Source: Actinocatenispora comari
Lineage (GTDB): Bacteria; Actinomycetota; Actinomycetes; Mycobacteriales; Micromonosporaceae
Direction of reading: 5' to 3'
Assembly (NCBI RefSeq): GCF_017312725.1
Contig: NZ_BOPO01000150.1
Coordinates: 1 to 64,000 of the forward strand
DNA: 64,000 bases
The notes beneath the pieces were generated by a model. It was given only the letters and a program-made list of their open reading frames with translations. It had not been told where the DNA came from and did not search any database. A program made the position numbers and the translations under genes. Shown piece after piece: positions 25,057 through 33,522 of this stretch. Position 1 is the stretch's first letter. Each line of letters begins with the position of its first letter.

Positions 25057-25767
25057 ATGCTGGTGTTGTGGGACATCGACCACACGTTGCTGGACGCCGG
25101 CCCGGCCGGCCGGGACGCGTACGCGGCGGCGTTCCAAGCGGTCGCCGGCCGGCCGCTGACGGCGCCGTGGCAGTTCGACGGGCGGACCGAACTCGCGGCC
25201 GCCACCGAGGTGTTGCAGGCACACGGCATCGACCCGGCCGACGGCACGCTCGACCGGTTCCTCGACCAGCTCGTCACGCAGTTCCGGGCGTACGCCGACG
25301 GCATCGCCACCGAAGGTCGGGCGCTGCCCAGTGCGGCGGCGGCGCTGGCCGCGGTGGGCGCGCTGCACGGCGTGCACCAGTCGGTGCTGACCGGCAACCT
25401 GTACCCGCTCGCCGTGATGAAACTGACCGCCTTCGGGCTGGCCGACCACCTCGACCTCCGGCTCGGCGCCTACGGCGGCGACGCGTACGAGCGCACCGAC
25501 CTGCCGGCGCACGCGTTCGCCCGGGTCGAACGAGAACTCGGTCGTCCGCACCGTCCCGAGGACACCGTGATCGTCGGTGACACCCTGCGCGACGTCGCCA
25601 CCGCCCGGGCCGCGGGCACCCGGATCGTCGCGGTGGCAACCGGTTCGGTCGGCGCCGACGCGCTGGCGGCGGCGGGTGCCGACGTCGTACTGACCGACCT
25701 CGCCGACACCGCCGCCACCCTCCACGCCATCACCGGCCGCCCCCGGCGCGGCCCCGAGCAGCCGTAG
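25057..25767 (+). CDS. HAD-superfamily hydrolase (phosphoglycolate-phosphatase-like)
   Basis: 236 residues. Motif I is LWDIDHTLLD (nucleophile D6, acid D8), motif II is SVLTGN (T112) and motif IV is VGDTLRD (D175). The cap is the alpha-helical C1 type after motif I. It would dephosphorylate a small phosphomonoester; the exact substrate cannot be predicted. ATG 25057 has GAGGTGA upstream. Confidence 0.9.
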   Translation: MLVLWDIDHTLLDAGPAGRDAYAAAFQAVAGRPLTAPWQFDGRTELAAATEVLQAHGIDPADGTLDRFLDQLVTQFRAYADGIATEGRALPSAAAALAAVGALHGVHQSVLTGNLYPLAVMKLTAFGLADHLDLRLGAYGGDAYERTDLPAHAFARVERELGRPHRPEDTVIVGDTLRDVATARAAGTRIVAVATGSVGADALAAAGADVVLTDLADTAATLHAITGRPRRGPEQP

Positions 25768-25796
25768 CGATCAGCTGCGTGGCAGGCCCGCTCCGA

Positions 25797-27242
25797 TCAC
25801 GGTTGCGGGCTCCCGACGTGCGACGACGCCCGGTCCGGGTCGCCGAGGTCGTCGTCCGTGGCGGCCGACCGGGTGCGGTGCTGGGCCCGCATTGCGGTCG
25901 GCACGCCGAGTGCGGCGACGACGGCGAAGGCGAGCAGCAGGAAACGGCCGGCCGCGACGGTGTCCGCCCCGCCGAGGTTGACCAGCAGGCCGGCCACGGC
26001 GGCGCCGAACGCGGTGGCCATCGTCAGTACCGTCGCGATGCCGGCCGCCGCCTGGTTGGCCTCGTCCGGATCGGCGGTTCCCGTCATCGCCGCGACCGAC
26101 AGGTGCGGCATGGCCAGGCCGATTCCGGCGCCGGCGAGCAGCAACAACGGAAGCCAGGCCAGGACCGCGGCCGTCGAGCCGTCGGCGGGCAGCAGTGCGG
26201 CGAGCACTGCCAGTCCGACGGCGAGTACCGCGGGGCCGCCGGGCCGCAGCAGCCGGACCACCCCGGAGCGGTGCGCCGACGAGCTGAGGACCTGGCTGCC
26301 CGCCCATCCCAGCGACAGCGCGGCGCCGAAGAAGCCGGCCAGCAGCGGCGGCAGACCGCCGAGCCGCTGCGCGAACAGCGGCAGGAACGCCTCGACGGCG
26401 GTACCCGCCGCCAGCACCGCGATCGTCACGTACACCCACGGCAGCGAGGCGCCCGGCCGGTAGGTGGAGCGGGGCAGCACCGGGGTCGTGGTTCGCCTCT
26501 CGGCGACCAGGAACGCCACCACCAGTAGGAGCCCCAGCACCACCAGCGCGCCCTTGGCGAGCGGCTGCGTGACGATCCCCCCGACGCTGACGGCTCCCGC
26601 CGCGGCGACGATGAGCCCCACCGAGCCCGGCCGTGGCGAGTGCGCCGTCGACCAGCTGCCGCCCCGGGGCAGGGTGCGGGGCACCAGCACAGCGATCCCG
26701 ACCGCGGCGGCGGCCAGCACCACGAACGCCAGCCGCCAGGAACCGAACTGGGCGAACAGCCCGCCGAGAGCCGGCCCGACGAAGTTGCCGACTCCGTACA
26801 TCGCCGAGATCAACGCGCTGCCCCGCGCCCACAACGAACGCGGCAGGGCCGCCTGCACCAGCGCGAACCCCAGCCCGGTCAGCAGCCCGGCGCCGAGGCC
26901 CTGCAGGGCGCGGCCCACGAGCAGCACCGCCATGGTCGGGCTCGCCGCGCACACCACCGATCCGGCGGCGAAGACGCCGAAGCCGATCAGGTAGGCGCCG
27001 ACCGTGCCACGGCCGGCCAGCACCCGGCGGACGAACAACGTCGCCACCAGCTGGGCAACCAGGAACGCGGTCATGTTCCAGGCGTAGAGCCGTTCCCCGC
27101 CGATCTCGGTGACCGCCGTCGGCAACAGACTGGCCGCCACGTAGATGTTCACCGCACCGATCAGCACACCGCCGGCCAGCACCACCGCGGTACCCAGATG
27201 TGCTCCGAGATCGCGCCACGATCCGCTTCCATCGCTGCCCAC
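25797..27242 (-). CDS. MFS drug exporter, EmrB/QacA-like
   Basis: 481 residues from GTG 27242, with about 14 hydrophobic segments starting LGTAVVLAGGVLIGAVNIYV. The GRALQGLGAGLLTGLG segment is the usual helix 4 motif of drug/H+ antiporters and ISAMYGVGNFVGPALGG is the antiporter motif C. GTG 27242 is chosen because AGGGGAG lies 8 nt upstream; an in-frame ATG at 27284 would add 14 residues. Convergent with the HAD gene; no local regulator is adjacent. Confidence 0.87.
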   Translation of the reverse strand: MGSDGSGSWRDLGAHLGTAVVLAGGVLIGAVNIYVAASLLPTAVTEIGGERLYAWNMTAFLVAQLVATLFVRRVLAGRGTVGAYLIGFGVFAAGSVVCAASPTMAVLLVGRALQGLGAGLLTGLGFALVQAALPRSLWARGSALISAMYGVGNFVGPALGGLFAQFGSWRLAFVVLAAAAVGIAVLVPRTLPRGGSWSTAHSPRPGSVGLIVAAAGAVSVGGIVTQPLAKGALVVLGLLLVVAFLVAERRTTTPVLPRSTYRPGASLPWVYVTIAVLAAGTAVEAFLPLFAQRLGGLPPLLAGFFGAALSLGWAGSQVLSSSAHRSGVVRLLRPGGPAVLAVGLAVLAALLPADGSTAAVLAWLPLLLLAGAGIGLAMPHLSVAAMTGTADPDEANQAAAGIATVLTMATAFGAAVAGLLVNLGGADTVAAGRFLLLAFAVVAALGVPTAMRAQHRTRSAATDDDLGDPDRASSHVGSPQP

Positions 27243-27385
27243 TCGACTCGCTCCCCTCTCGTTCCGACCTTTCACGGGGTGCATTCTGGCGGGCCCGCGA
27301 GCCCCGGTAATCCGACAAATCGGGCGTGACGTGCGGCACAAATTCGCCGCCGTCTCGTCGCCGTGGCCACGCCTGGATGGTTCCG

Positions 27386-27607
27386 CTACGGGTCGGGCCA
27401 GATCGGGTCGGGGAGTTGGCGGAGCTGGGCGAGCGGGACGTCCTGGTCGCAGTGCCACTGGGTCAGATCGGCATGGATCAGGTAGCCGCCGAGGTGCACC
27501 CAGCCCGGGGTTCGGCTGTCCGACACCGAAAGCACCCGGTAGGGCCGGTCCGACACGTACGCCGGCAGCGCGACCAGGTCGCCGACCCGCGGCCGGTACC
27601 CGGTCAC
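27386..27607 (-). CDS. small protein of unknown function, last gene of the four-gene mini-operon
   Basis: 73 residues, starting GTG 27607, which overlaps the previous gene's stop (GTGA). The N-terminus YRPRVGDLVALPAYVSDRPY looks like a small SH3-like or Hypervirulence-like beta-barrel, followed by GWVHLGGYLIHADLTQWH. I recognise no named family. Translation is probably coupled to the upstream 57-residue gene. Role unknown; genomic position beside the HTH/DUF397 pair is the main clue. Confidence 0.7.
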   Translation of the reverse strand: MTGYRPRVGDLVALPAYVSDRPYRVLSVSDSRTPGWVHLGGYLIHADLTQWHCDQDVPLAQLRQLPDPIWPDP

Positions 27608-27777
27608 GGCGTGCTCGCCGGTGTGACCACCCGGCGCACCAGGTCGGGATGCGTCCACCAGACCCGACCGGTACTGCCGGTGATCTCGACCAGGCGCTCG
27701 TGATGCAGGTACGCCTCCACGACGGTGACCACCGTCGCCGTGCCGATGCGCACCCGATCGCCGGGAATCACGACCAT
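27604..27777 (-). CDS. 57-residue small protein
   Basis: ATG 27777 to TGA at 27604-27606. Sequence features: VVIPGDRVRIGTATVVTVVE, then LVEITGSTGRVWWTHPDLVR. The protein looks like a compact all-beta fold with a conserved-looking WWTHPDLVRR end, and resembles its downstream neighbour in having a GD-V start. It overlaps the upstream gene by 10 bp and the downstream gene by 4 bp, so it is embedded in a coupled operon. No family recognised. Confidence 0.7.
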   Translation of the reverse strand: MVVIPGDRVRIGTATVVTVVEAYLHHERLVEITGSTGRVWWTHPDLVRRVVTPASTP

Positions 27778-28193
27778 GGCGCACTCACCGTGCCTGCCAC
27801 CGGAACCCGGGCCCGGCCGACCGGAATCCCTTGGCGCCCAATGCCGCCGGCCGGCAGTCCGTCGCTCCGCCGGTCGGTACGCAACCGGTCGGCGCGGAGC
27901 CGGTCGGCGCGCAGGCTGTCGGCGCGAAGCTGGTCGGCGCTCAGACTGTCGGCGCGAAGCTGGTCGGCGCGGAGCCGGTCGGCGCGCAGGCTGTCGGCGC
28001 GAAGCTGGTCGGCGCGGAGGCGGTCGGCAAGTGCCGTGGCCGCCGCGTACGGGTCGGTGGGCCGGCGGCGGCGCCGGCGCTGGTGGCGGACGGCGAGCGG
28101 TACGAGCAGGTACGCCGCCAGCGCGACGATGCCGGCCGCGTCGAGCGCGCAGCCGATGTCGACGGCCACCCGGTACAGCGCGAGGGTGCTCAT
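27768..28193 (-). CDS. single-pass membrane protein with ADxLR pentapeptide repeats
   Basis: 141 residues. Residues about 14-33 form one TM helix (AGIVALAAYLLVPLAV), followed by a basic stop-transfer run (RHQRRRRRRPTD). Then about ten ADxLR units follow (LRADRLRADQLRADSLRADR), encoded by a 15-bp minisatellite, and a basic tail. The period of five is not the canonical pentapeptide-repeat A(D/N)Lxx register, because Leu falls at position 4; an extended helix or coiled rod is as likely as a beta-helix. ATG 28193 overlaps the upstream stop (ATGA). Confidence 0.75.
   Translation of the reverse strand: MSTLALYRVAVDIGCALDAAGIVALAAYLLVPLAVRHQRRRRRRPTDPYAAATALADRLRADQLRADSLRADRLRADQLRADSLSADQLRADSLRADRLRADRLRTDRRSDGLPAGGIGRQGIPVGRARVPVAGTVSAPWS
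27872..28036. repeat. 15-bp minisatellite, 11 units
   Basis: Eleven tandem 15-bp units (consensus GGTCGGCGCGGAGCC with GAAGCT and CAGGC variants) run without interruption. A three-unit block at 27887-27931 is repeated exactly at 27962-28006, so part of the array was copied as 75 bp. On the minus strand it encodes the ADxLR repeats. Confidence 0.95.
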
Positions 28194-28303
28194 CGCCACC
28201 ACCCCGCCGGGTCGATCGGGCGGGTGGCGAGCTCGTCTCGCCAGGCGTCGATGCGGGCGCGCAGCCGCCGGCACGCGCCCGCGATAGTCTTCAGCAGCTC
28301 CAT
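28190..28303 (-). CDS. 37-residue peptide, first gene of the mini-operon
   Basis: ATG 28303 has TTGGAGAACC just upstream, a clear GGAG Shine-Dalgarno at 5 nt. The peptide starts MELLKTIAGACRRLRARIDA, predicted as an amphipathic basic helix, and ends DPAGWWR. Its stop overlaps the next start (ATGA at 28190-28193). It lies 26 nt after a strong leader hairpin. Being first in the operon and tiny, it could be a leader peptide or a membrane-active peptide. No homologue recognised. Confidence 0.65.
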   Translation of the reverse strand: MELLKTIAGACRRLRARIDAWRDELATRPIDPAGWWR

Positions 28304-28328
28304 CGGTTCTCCAAGGGTTCGATGGGGC

Positions 28329-28367
28329 GGGGGCGCGGTGCGGCCGGCAAGCAGGCACCGCGCCCCC
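28329..28367 (-). promoter_or_regulatory. strong hairpin in the mini-operon leader
   Basis: A perfect 13-bp stem (GGGGGCGCGGTGC/GCACCGCGCCCCC) with a 13-nt loop ends 26 nt before the first start codon. With the predicted promoter at 28469-28498 it lies in a leader of about 160 nt. It could be an attenuator, an mRNA stabiliser or a protein-binding site; no U-run follows. Confidence 0.7.
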
Positions 28368-28468
28368 ACTCTCTTTCTCCTCGACCCACCGGGTACGGCG
28401 GCGGGCCACCTCCGACGAAGCGACGCGCAACGGAATCGACGCGTCACCGTTCGTCGTCGGCAATCAGC

Positions 28469-28498
28469 AGTATTGCCGCAGTACGGTCCTTTGTGCAA
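28469..28498 (-). promoter_or_regulatory. candidate promoter of the four-gene mini-operon
   Basis: On the minus strand TTGCAC (28498-28493), an 18-nt spacer and AATACT (28474-28469) look like -35 and -10 boxes. Transcription would start near 28462, giving a leader of about 160 nt. Confidence 0.5.
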
Positions 28499-28559
28499 CG
28501 AGTCATGTGAACTCATATGCGACCATCGGTTAGATGGTGAAACCGAATGTGTTGCGTCG

Positions 28560-28611
28560 TGACACGTCATCGTGTGTCATAGCGGTGCAGACCGGTGTGT
28601 CACGGCGACAC
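28560..28611 (+). promoter_or_regulatory. pair of GTGTC dyads upstream of the HTH gene
   Basis: TGACAC (28560-28565) with GTGTCA (28574-28579), and GTGTC-ACGGC-GACAC (28597-28611), are two dyads made of the same half-site. They lie just ahead of the SD and GTG start of the HTH gene, within the 328-bp gap (28304-28631) it shares with the divergent mini-operon. They are good candidate operators for the HTH protein. Confidence 0.65.
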
Positions 28612-28631
28612 GGGGAAGGGAGGTCGAGGCA

Positions 28632-29492
28632 GTGATCGACAGCGATACGGGATCCACCGTTCCGCGCTGGCGTTTGGGCCGTGAGCTGGGAAAACTCCGT
28701 GAGCAGAGCGGGCTGAAGACGGCGCAGATCGAGGCACGCACCGGTTTCAGCAGGTCGAAGATCTACCGGATGGAAACGGGGAAGTCGCCGAGCCGCCGGG
28801 CGGACGTCGAAATTCTCTGCCAGATTTATCGTGCTCCGGCGCGTCTCACCAAGGCGCTGACCGCGCTGGCCACCGAAACGACCAAGACTGGCTGGTGGCA
28901 CTCGTACGGAGACGTCATCCCGGAATGGTTCGAGCTGTTCGCGGGCATGGAGGCCTACGCGGAGAGCATGGACATCTACGAGCCGGAACTCGTCACCGGC
29001 CTGTTGCAGACCCACGACTATGCGGCCGAGATCATGCGCACGGCCGAGGCCGACGGTGACGACGAGGAGATCGAGCGCCATGTCGACCTGCGTCTCAAAC
29101 GCCAGGCACGCCTGGACGACGACGATGCGCCACGCGTGCACGTCATCCTGAACGAAGCCGTGATCCGCCGACCGGTCGGCGGCCCCGCCGTCATGGCCGA
29201 ACAACTCCGCCACCTCGTCGACATCGGCCGACGAGACAACGTGACCGTGCGGCTGTTGCCATTCTCGGCCGGTGCGCACGCGGCAATGATGGCCGGCTTC
29301 ACGTACATGCGGTTTCCGCAACGAGCGATATCCGACGTCATCTACCACGAGACGCGTACCGGCGGCCTGTATCTCGATCAGGCGGCGCAACGAAAGCCGT
29401 ACCGGCAGATGTGGCGGGACATCGACGGCAGGACACTTGGCCCCGACCCCAGCCGAGACATGATTGCCAAGGCAGCAGAGGAGTACGAATGA
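28632..29492 (+). CDS. WhiJ-like HTH regulator with DUF5753 domain
   Basis: 286 residues. Residues about 12-70 are a Cro/CI-type HTH (WRLGRELGKLREQSGLKTAQ, then FSRSKIYRMETGKSPSRR); the remainder is the DUF5753 domain of Streptomyces WhiJ/Scr-type regulators (YEPELVTGLLQTHDYAAEIM, then NEAVIRRPVGG and GLYLDQA). Such proteins work with small DUF397 partners, in development or as toxin-antitoxin-like pairs. GTG 28632 has AGGGAGG upstream. Its stop overlaps the DUF397 start (ATGA). Confidence 0.93.
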   Translation: MIDSDTGSTVPRWRLGRELGKLREQSGLKTAQIEARTGFSRSKIYRMETGKSPSRRADVEILCQIYRAPARLTKALTALATETTKTGWWHSYGDVIPEWFELFAGMEAYAESMDIYEPELVTGLLQTHDYAAEIMRTAEADGDDEEIERHVDLRLKRQARLDDDDAPRVHVILNEAVIRRPVGGPAVMAEQLRHLVDIGRRDNVTVRLLPFSAGAHAAMMAGFTYMRFPQRAISDVIYHETRTGGLYLDQAAQRKPYRQMWRDIDGRTLGPDPSRDMIAKAAEEYE

Positions 29493-29683
29493 CAACCGAT
29501 CTGAGCGGCGCCGTGTGGCGGAAGAGTACCCGATCCGGGAACTCCGGCGGTCAGTGCGTCGAAGTAGCGGCCAACCTCTCTGGTGTCGTTGCCATCCGGG
29601 ACAGCAAGGACCCGGACGGGCCGGCACTGGTGGTCCACCCGACCGCGTTCCGTACGTTCACGGAGACCGTGAAAGCCCACTGA
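29489..29683 (+). CDS. DUF397-family small partner protein
   Basis: 64 residues with the DUF397 signature: LSGAVWRKSTRSGNSGGQCV, then VEVA, VAIRDSKDPDGPAL and FRTFTETVK. DUF397 proteins pair with WhiJ-like HTH regulators; known pairs antagonise or modulate each other and affect development and antibiotic output. Translationally coupled to the HTH gene (ATGA). Its terminator-like hairpin follows at once. Confidence 0.95.
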   Translation: MTTDLSGAVWRKSTRSGNSGGQCVEVAANLSGVVAIRDSKDPDGPALVVHPTAFRTFTETVKAH

Positions 29684-29696
29684 TCCTACCGATCGC

Positions 29697-29737
29697 ACGC
29701 GCGCCTCGGGACCGCCGCACGGTCGGGAGGCGCGCGT
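29697..29737. terminator. hairpin between convergent genes
   Basis: ACGCGCGCCTC (29697-29707) pairs perfectly with GAGGCGCGCGT (29727-29737), and the 19-nt interior can pair further (GACCG/CGGTC). It fills the gap between the DUF397 stop and the stop of the pentapeptide gene, so it can end transcripts from both sides. Confidence 0.75.
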
Positions 29738-29741
29738 CCGC

Positions 29742-30410
29742 TCATCCGTCGGCGTTGACCTGGAAGCCGGCCTCGTGGGCGAGTTGGGCGCCGGCGACGG
29801 CCGCCTGGGCGGCGGTGATCCGGGCGCCGCGCAAGGAGTGCAGGCCGCGGGCGCCGGCGATCCGGGAGCCGGTCAGGTCGCAGCCGGTGGCGGCGGTCGC
29901 GGCGAACTCGACCCCGTCGAGTTCGCAGTCGACGAACAGCACGTTGCGCAGGTCCCCGCCGATCTGCGCACGGTCGAACGAGCAGCCCTCGAACACCACG
30001 AACCCCTTCGTACGGTCGATCCGTACGACGGCGTAGTCCAGTCGGGTGTCCGCCACGTACAGGTCGTCGGCCAGCGCCAGAGCCAGCCGCCACCCCGTGG
30101 CCCGGCACGAGACGACCTCGACCCGGCGGGCGGTCACCGGCGCCCATTCGGCGTTGGACACGTCCCCGCCTCGCACCGCGACATCGGTCAGTTCCAGTGG
30201 CCCCCACCGGGACTCCGACAGGTCGACCCCGCGCAACAGCGATCCGGAGACCTCCCCGTCGGCGGTCGAACCGGTCGCGTCGGCCTGCACGATGCTGGCG
30301 CCGACGATCTCCAGCTCCCCGTCCAGCGGGTCGGCCGTCTCCGCCAGGTCGTCGGGATCGATCGACGGTTGCCGGATGGCCCGCTTGGCACCGAAGTCGC
30401 GGAACTGCAT
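29742..30410 (-). CDS. pentapeptide-repeat protein
   Basis: 222 residues. From about residue 50 there are successive five-residue coils in the canonical register, for example SLLRGVDLSESRWGPLELTD, DYAVVRIDR, FEGCSFDRAQIGGDLRNVLF and GCDLTGSRIAGA. A right-handed beta-helix is expected; some family members mimic DNA and protect gyrase, but most are of unknown function. ATG 30410 is preceded by TACGGTGAGCGG. Convergent with DUF397. Confidence 0.88.
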   Translation of the reverse strand: MQFRDFGAKRAIRQPSIDPDDLAETADPLDGELEIVGASIVQADATGSTADGEVSGSLLRGVDLSESRWGPLELTDVAVRGGDVSNAEWAPVTARRVEVVSCRATGWRLALALADDLYVADTRLDYAVVRIDRTKGFVVFEGCSFDRAQIGGDLRNVLFVDCELDGVEFAATAATGCDLTGSRIAGARGLHSLRGARITAAQAAVAGAQLAHEAGFQVNADG

Positions 30411-30423
30411 CCGCTCACCGTAA

Positions 30424-32103
<1,680 letters not shown>

Positions 32104-32236
32104 CCCCGCGCACGGCGACCTGACCGATCCACCGCCGGCTTTTGGGCGATTTCAGCGGGATGTCATCGGTGCCCCCTAGCGTCGGGCTGCCGCGGCGCTC
32201 GCCGCGGCCGTACCGGATCGCAGGAAGAGGGATGGC

Positions 32237-32986
32237 ATGAAACGACGCTCGCTCCGCCGACTCGCGGCCTCGATGGGTGCCACCGCGGCGATGCTCGTCG
32301 CCGGCGGATTCTTCGCCACCGCGGCGCACGCCAGCGGGATCGACCACTACTACGTCGAGATCGGCGGTACCGGTGCGGCGCAGCCCGCGTCGAAGGGCTG
32401 CACGTCCAGCTACTGGGCCGCCAACGCGACGCTGCCGGCCGGCAGCAAGGCGGTCGGGGTCTGCTACCCGGCGACGGCCGGCCCGTGGGTCGGCGGGGTC
32501 ACCGCGCCGAGCTACGACGCCAGCGTGCACCAGGGGTACGGCGCGGCCCTGGCGCTGGTGCAGCAGCTGCACGCGGAGAACCCCGGCGCGCGGATCACGA
32601 TCACCGGGTACTCGCAGGGCGCGCAGATCGGTGACCAGGTGCTGCAGGCCGTCGCGGCCGGCTCGTTCGTCCCGCACGGCCAGGTCGACGGGATGCTCTA
32701 CGCCGACCCGATGCAGCCCGGTACCGGGATCTGGGGTCACCTGTTCCCGAAGGGGGTCAGCCTGCTCGGCTTCACCTCCGCCGGCGCCGGCCCGACCGAC
32801 TTCGACGGGATCCCGGTCCGGCGGTTCTGCATCCACACCGACGGGATCTGCGACGCCAGCTCGATCCAGGGCATCGGCGGGTACTTCGTCCAGCACCCGA
32901 CCTACCCGAAGCACATCATCGGCGACACGCTGCGGTTCGACGGCCAGAACGGCATCCGCTGGTACCCCGAGGGTGCCGGAAACTAG
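32237..32986 (+). CDS. secreted PE-PPE-domain/cutinase-like hydrolase
   Basis: 249 residues. A signal peptide (basic MKRRSLRR, hydrophobic core, cleavage near AHA-S33) precedes an alpha/beta hydrolase of the PE-PPE (PF08237) type: GYSQG holds nucleophile S126, a YADPM segment may hold the acid and HPTYPKHIIGD the His. Such proteins hydrolyse esters of lipids or act on cell-envelope components outside the cell. ATG 32237 has AGGAAGAGGG upstream. Its stop overlaps that of the next gene on the other strand. Confidence 0.85.
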   Translation: MKRRSLRRLAASMGATAAMLVAGGFFATAAHASGIDHYYVEIGGTGAAQPASKGCTSSYWAANATLPAGSKAVGVCYPATAGPWVGGVTAPSYDASVHQGYGAALALVQQLHAENPGARITITGYSQGAQIGDQVLQAVAAGSFVPHGQVDGMLYADPMQPGTGIWGHLFPKGVSLLGFTSAGAGPTDFDGIPVRRFCIHTDGICDASSIQGIGGYFVQHPTYPKHIIGDTLRFDGQNGIRWYPEGAGN

Positions 32987-33438
32987 GGCCTCCGCACGGT
33001 GGTGCTGTCGGCGTCGGCGAGGGTGCCGCGGGAGGTCGTGGGCCGCAGCTCCGGGACCGGTCGGTCGTGCTGGTCGACCAGGACGGAACGGGGCTCGTCC
33101 GGGCCGAACGCGTGCCGCTCGCCCCACTGCCGCAACGCCACGACGACGGTGAACAGGTCGCGCCCGGCCGGGGTGAGCAGGTAGACCGGCCGCTTCCCGG
33201 ACGGCGCCGGCCGCCGGTCGAGCACGCCGTTGGCGGTCAGCCGGCGCAGCCGGTCGGTGAGGATGTTGCGGGCGATGCCGGTGCGCTGCTGGAAGTCGGT
33301 GAACGAGCGGGCACCGTCCATCGCGTCGCGGACGACGAGCAGGCTCCACCGGTCGCCCACCAGGTCGAGGGTGCGGGCGACCGGGCAGGTCGGGTCGGTC
33401 CAGGCCGGGTCCGCGGCGCCGGCCTTCGGGTGGGCCAT
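32983..33438 (-). CDS. HxlR-family winged-helix regulator
   Basis: 151 residues. CPVARTLDLVGDRWSLLVVR is the HxlR hallmark, then FQQRTGIARNILTDRLRRLT is the recognition part and YLLTPAGRDL the wing end. HxlR proteins often sense redox or electrophiles; here one Cys (C18) is at the usual position. It is divergent from an MFS gene with a long dyad between. Its stop overlaps the stop of the PE-PPE gene in the palindrome CTAG. Confidence 0.93.
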   Translation of the reverse strand: MAHPKAGAADPAWTDPTCPVARTLDLVGDRWSLLVVRDAMDGARSFTDFQQRTGIARNILTDRLRRLTANGVLDRRPAPSGKRPVYLLTPAGRDLFTVVVALRQWGERHAFGPDEPRSVLVDQHDRPVPELRPTTSRGTLADADSTTVRRP

Positions 33439-33461
33439 CACACCTCCGGAAAGAGTTGCTG

Positions 33462-33500
33462 TTTGAAACCATCTTGCCGTACGTTCCCATCGGTTGCAAA
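33462..33500. promoter_or_regulatory. long dyad between HxlR and MFS genes, likely operator
   Basis: TTTGAAACC (33462-33470) and GGTTGCAAA (33492-33500) form a 9-bp inverted repeat with one mismatch, 21 bp apart, centred on CGTACG. It lies 24 bp from the HxlR start and 23 bp from the MFS start, where a repressor could control both. Confidence 0.7.
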
Positions 33501-33522
33501 ATGCCACTGATGGGGAGGGCGG

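Noticed and set aside
22135-25725. Nearly 1200-codon minus-strand frame opposite the secreted protein, NTase and HAD genes
   Set aside because: Arg/Gly/Val-rich, no domain signature, antisense to genes with clear motifs.
27872-28036. Repeat array considered as CRISPR
   Set aside because: Units are contiguous 15-mers with no spacers and are in frame inside a coding gene.
27768-28193. Membrane repeat protein considered a canonical pentapeptide-repeat (gyrase-protecting) protein
   Set aside because: The Leu is at position 4 of ADxLR, not the central position of A(D/N)Lxx, so the beta-helix assignment is not supported.
28304-28631. Additional small gene in the intergenic region upstream of the HTH gene
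   Set aside because: No frame with a plausible start, SD and protein-like composition; the region is better explained as two divergent promoters and leaders.
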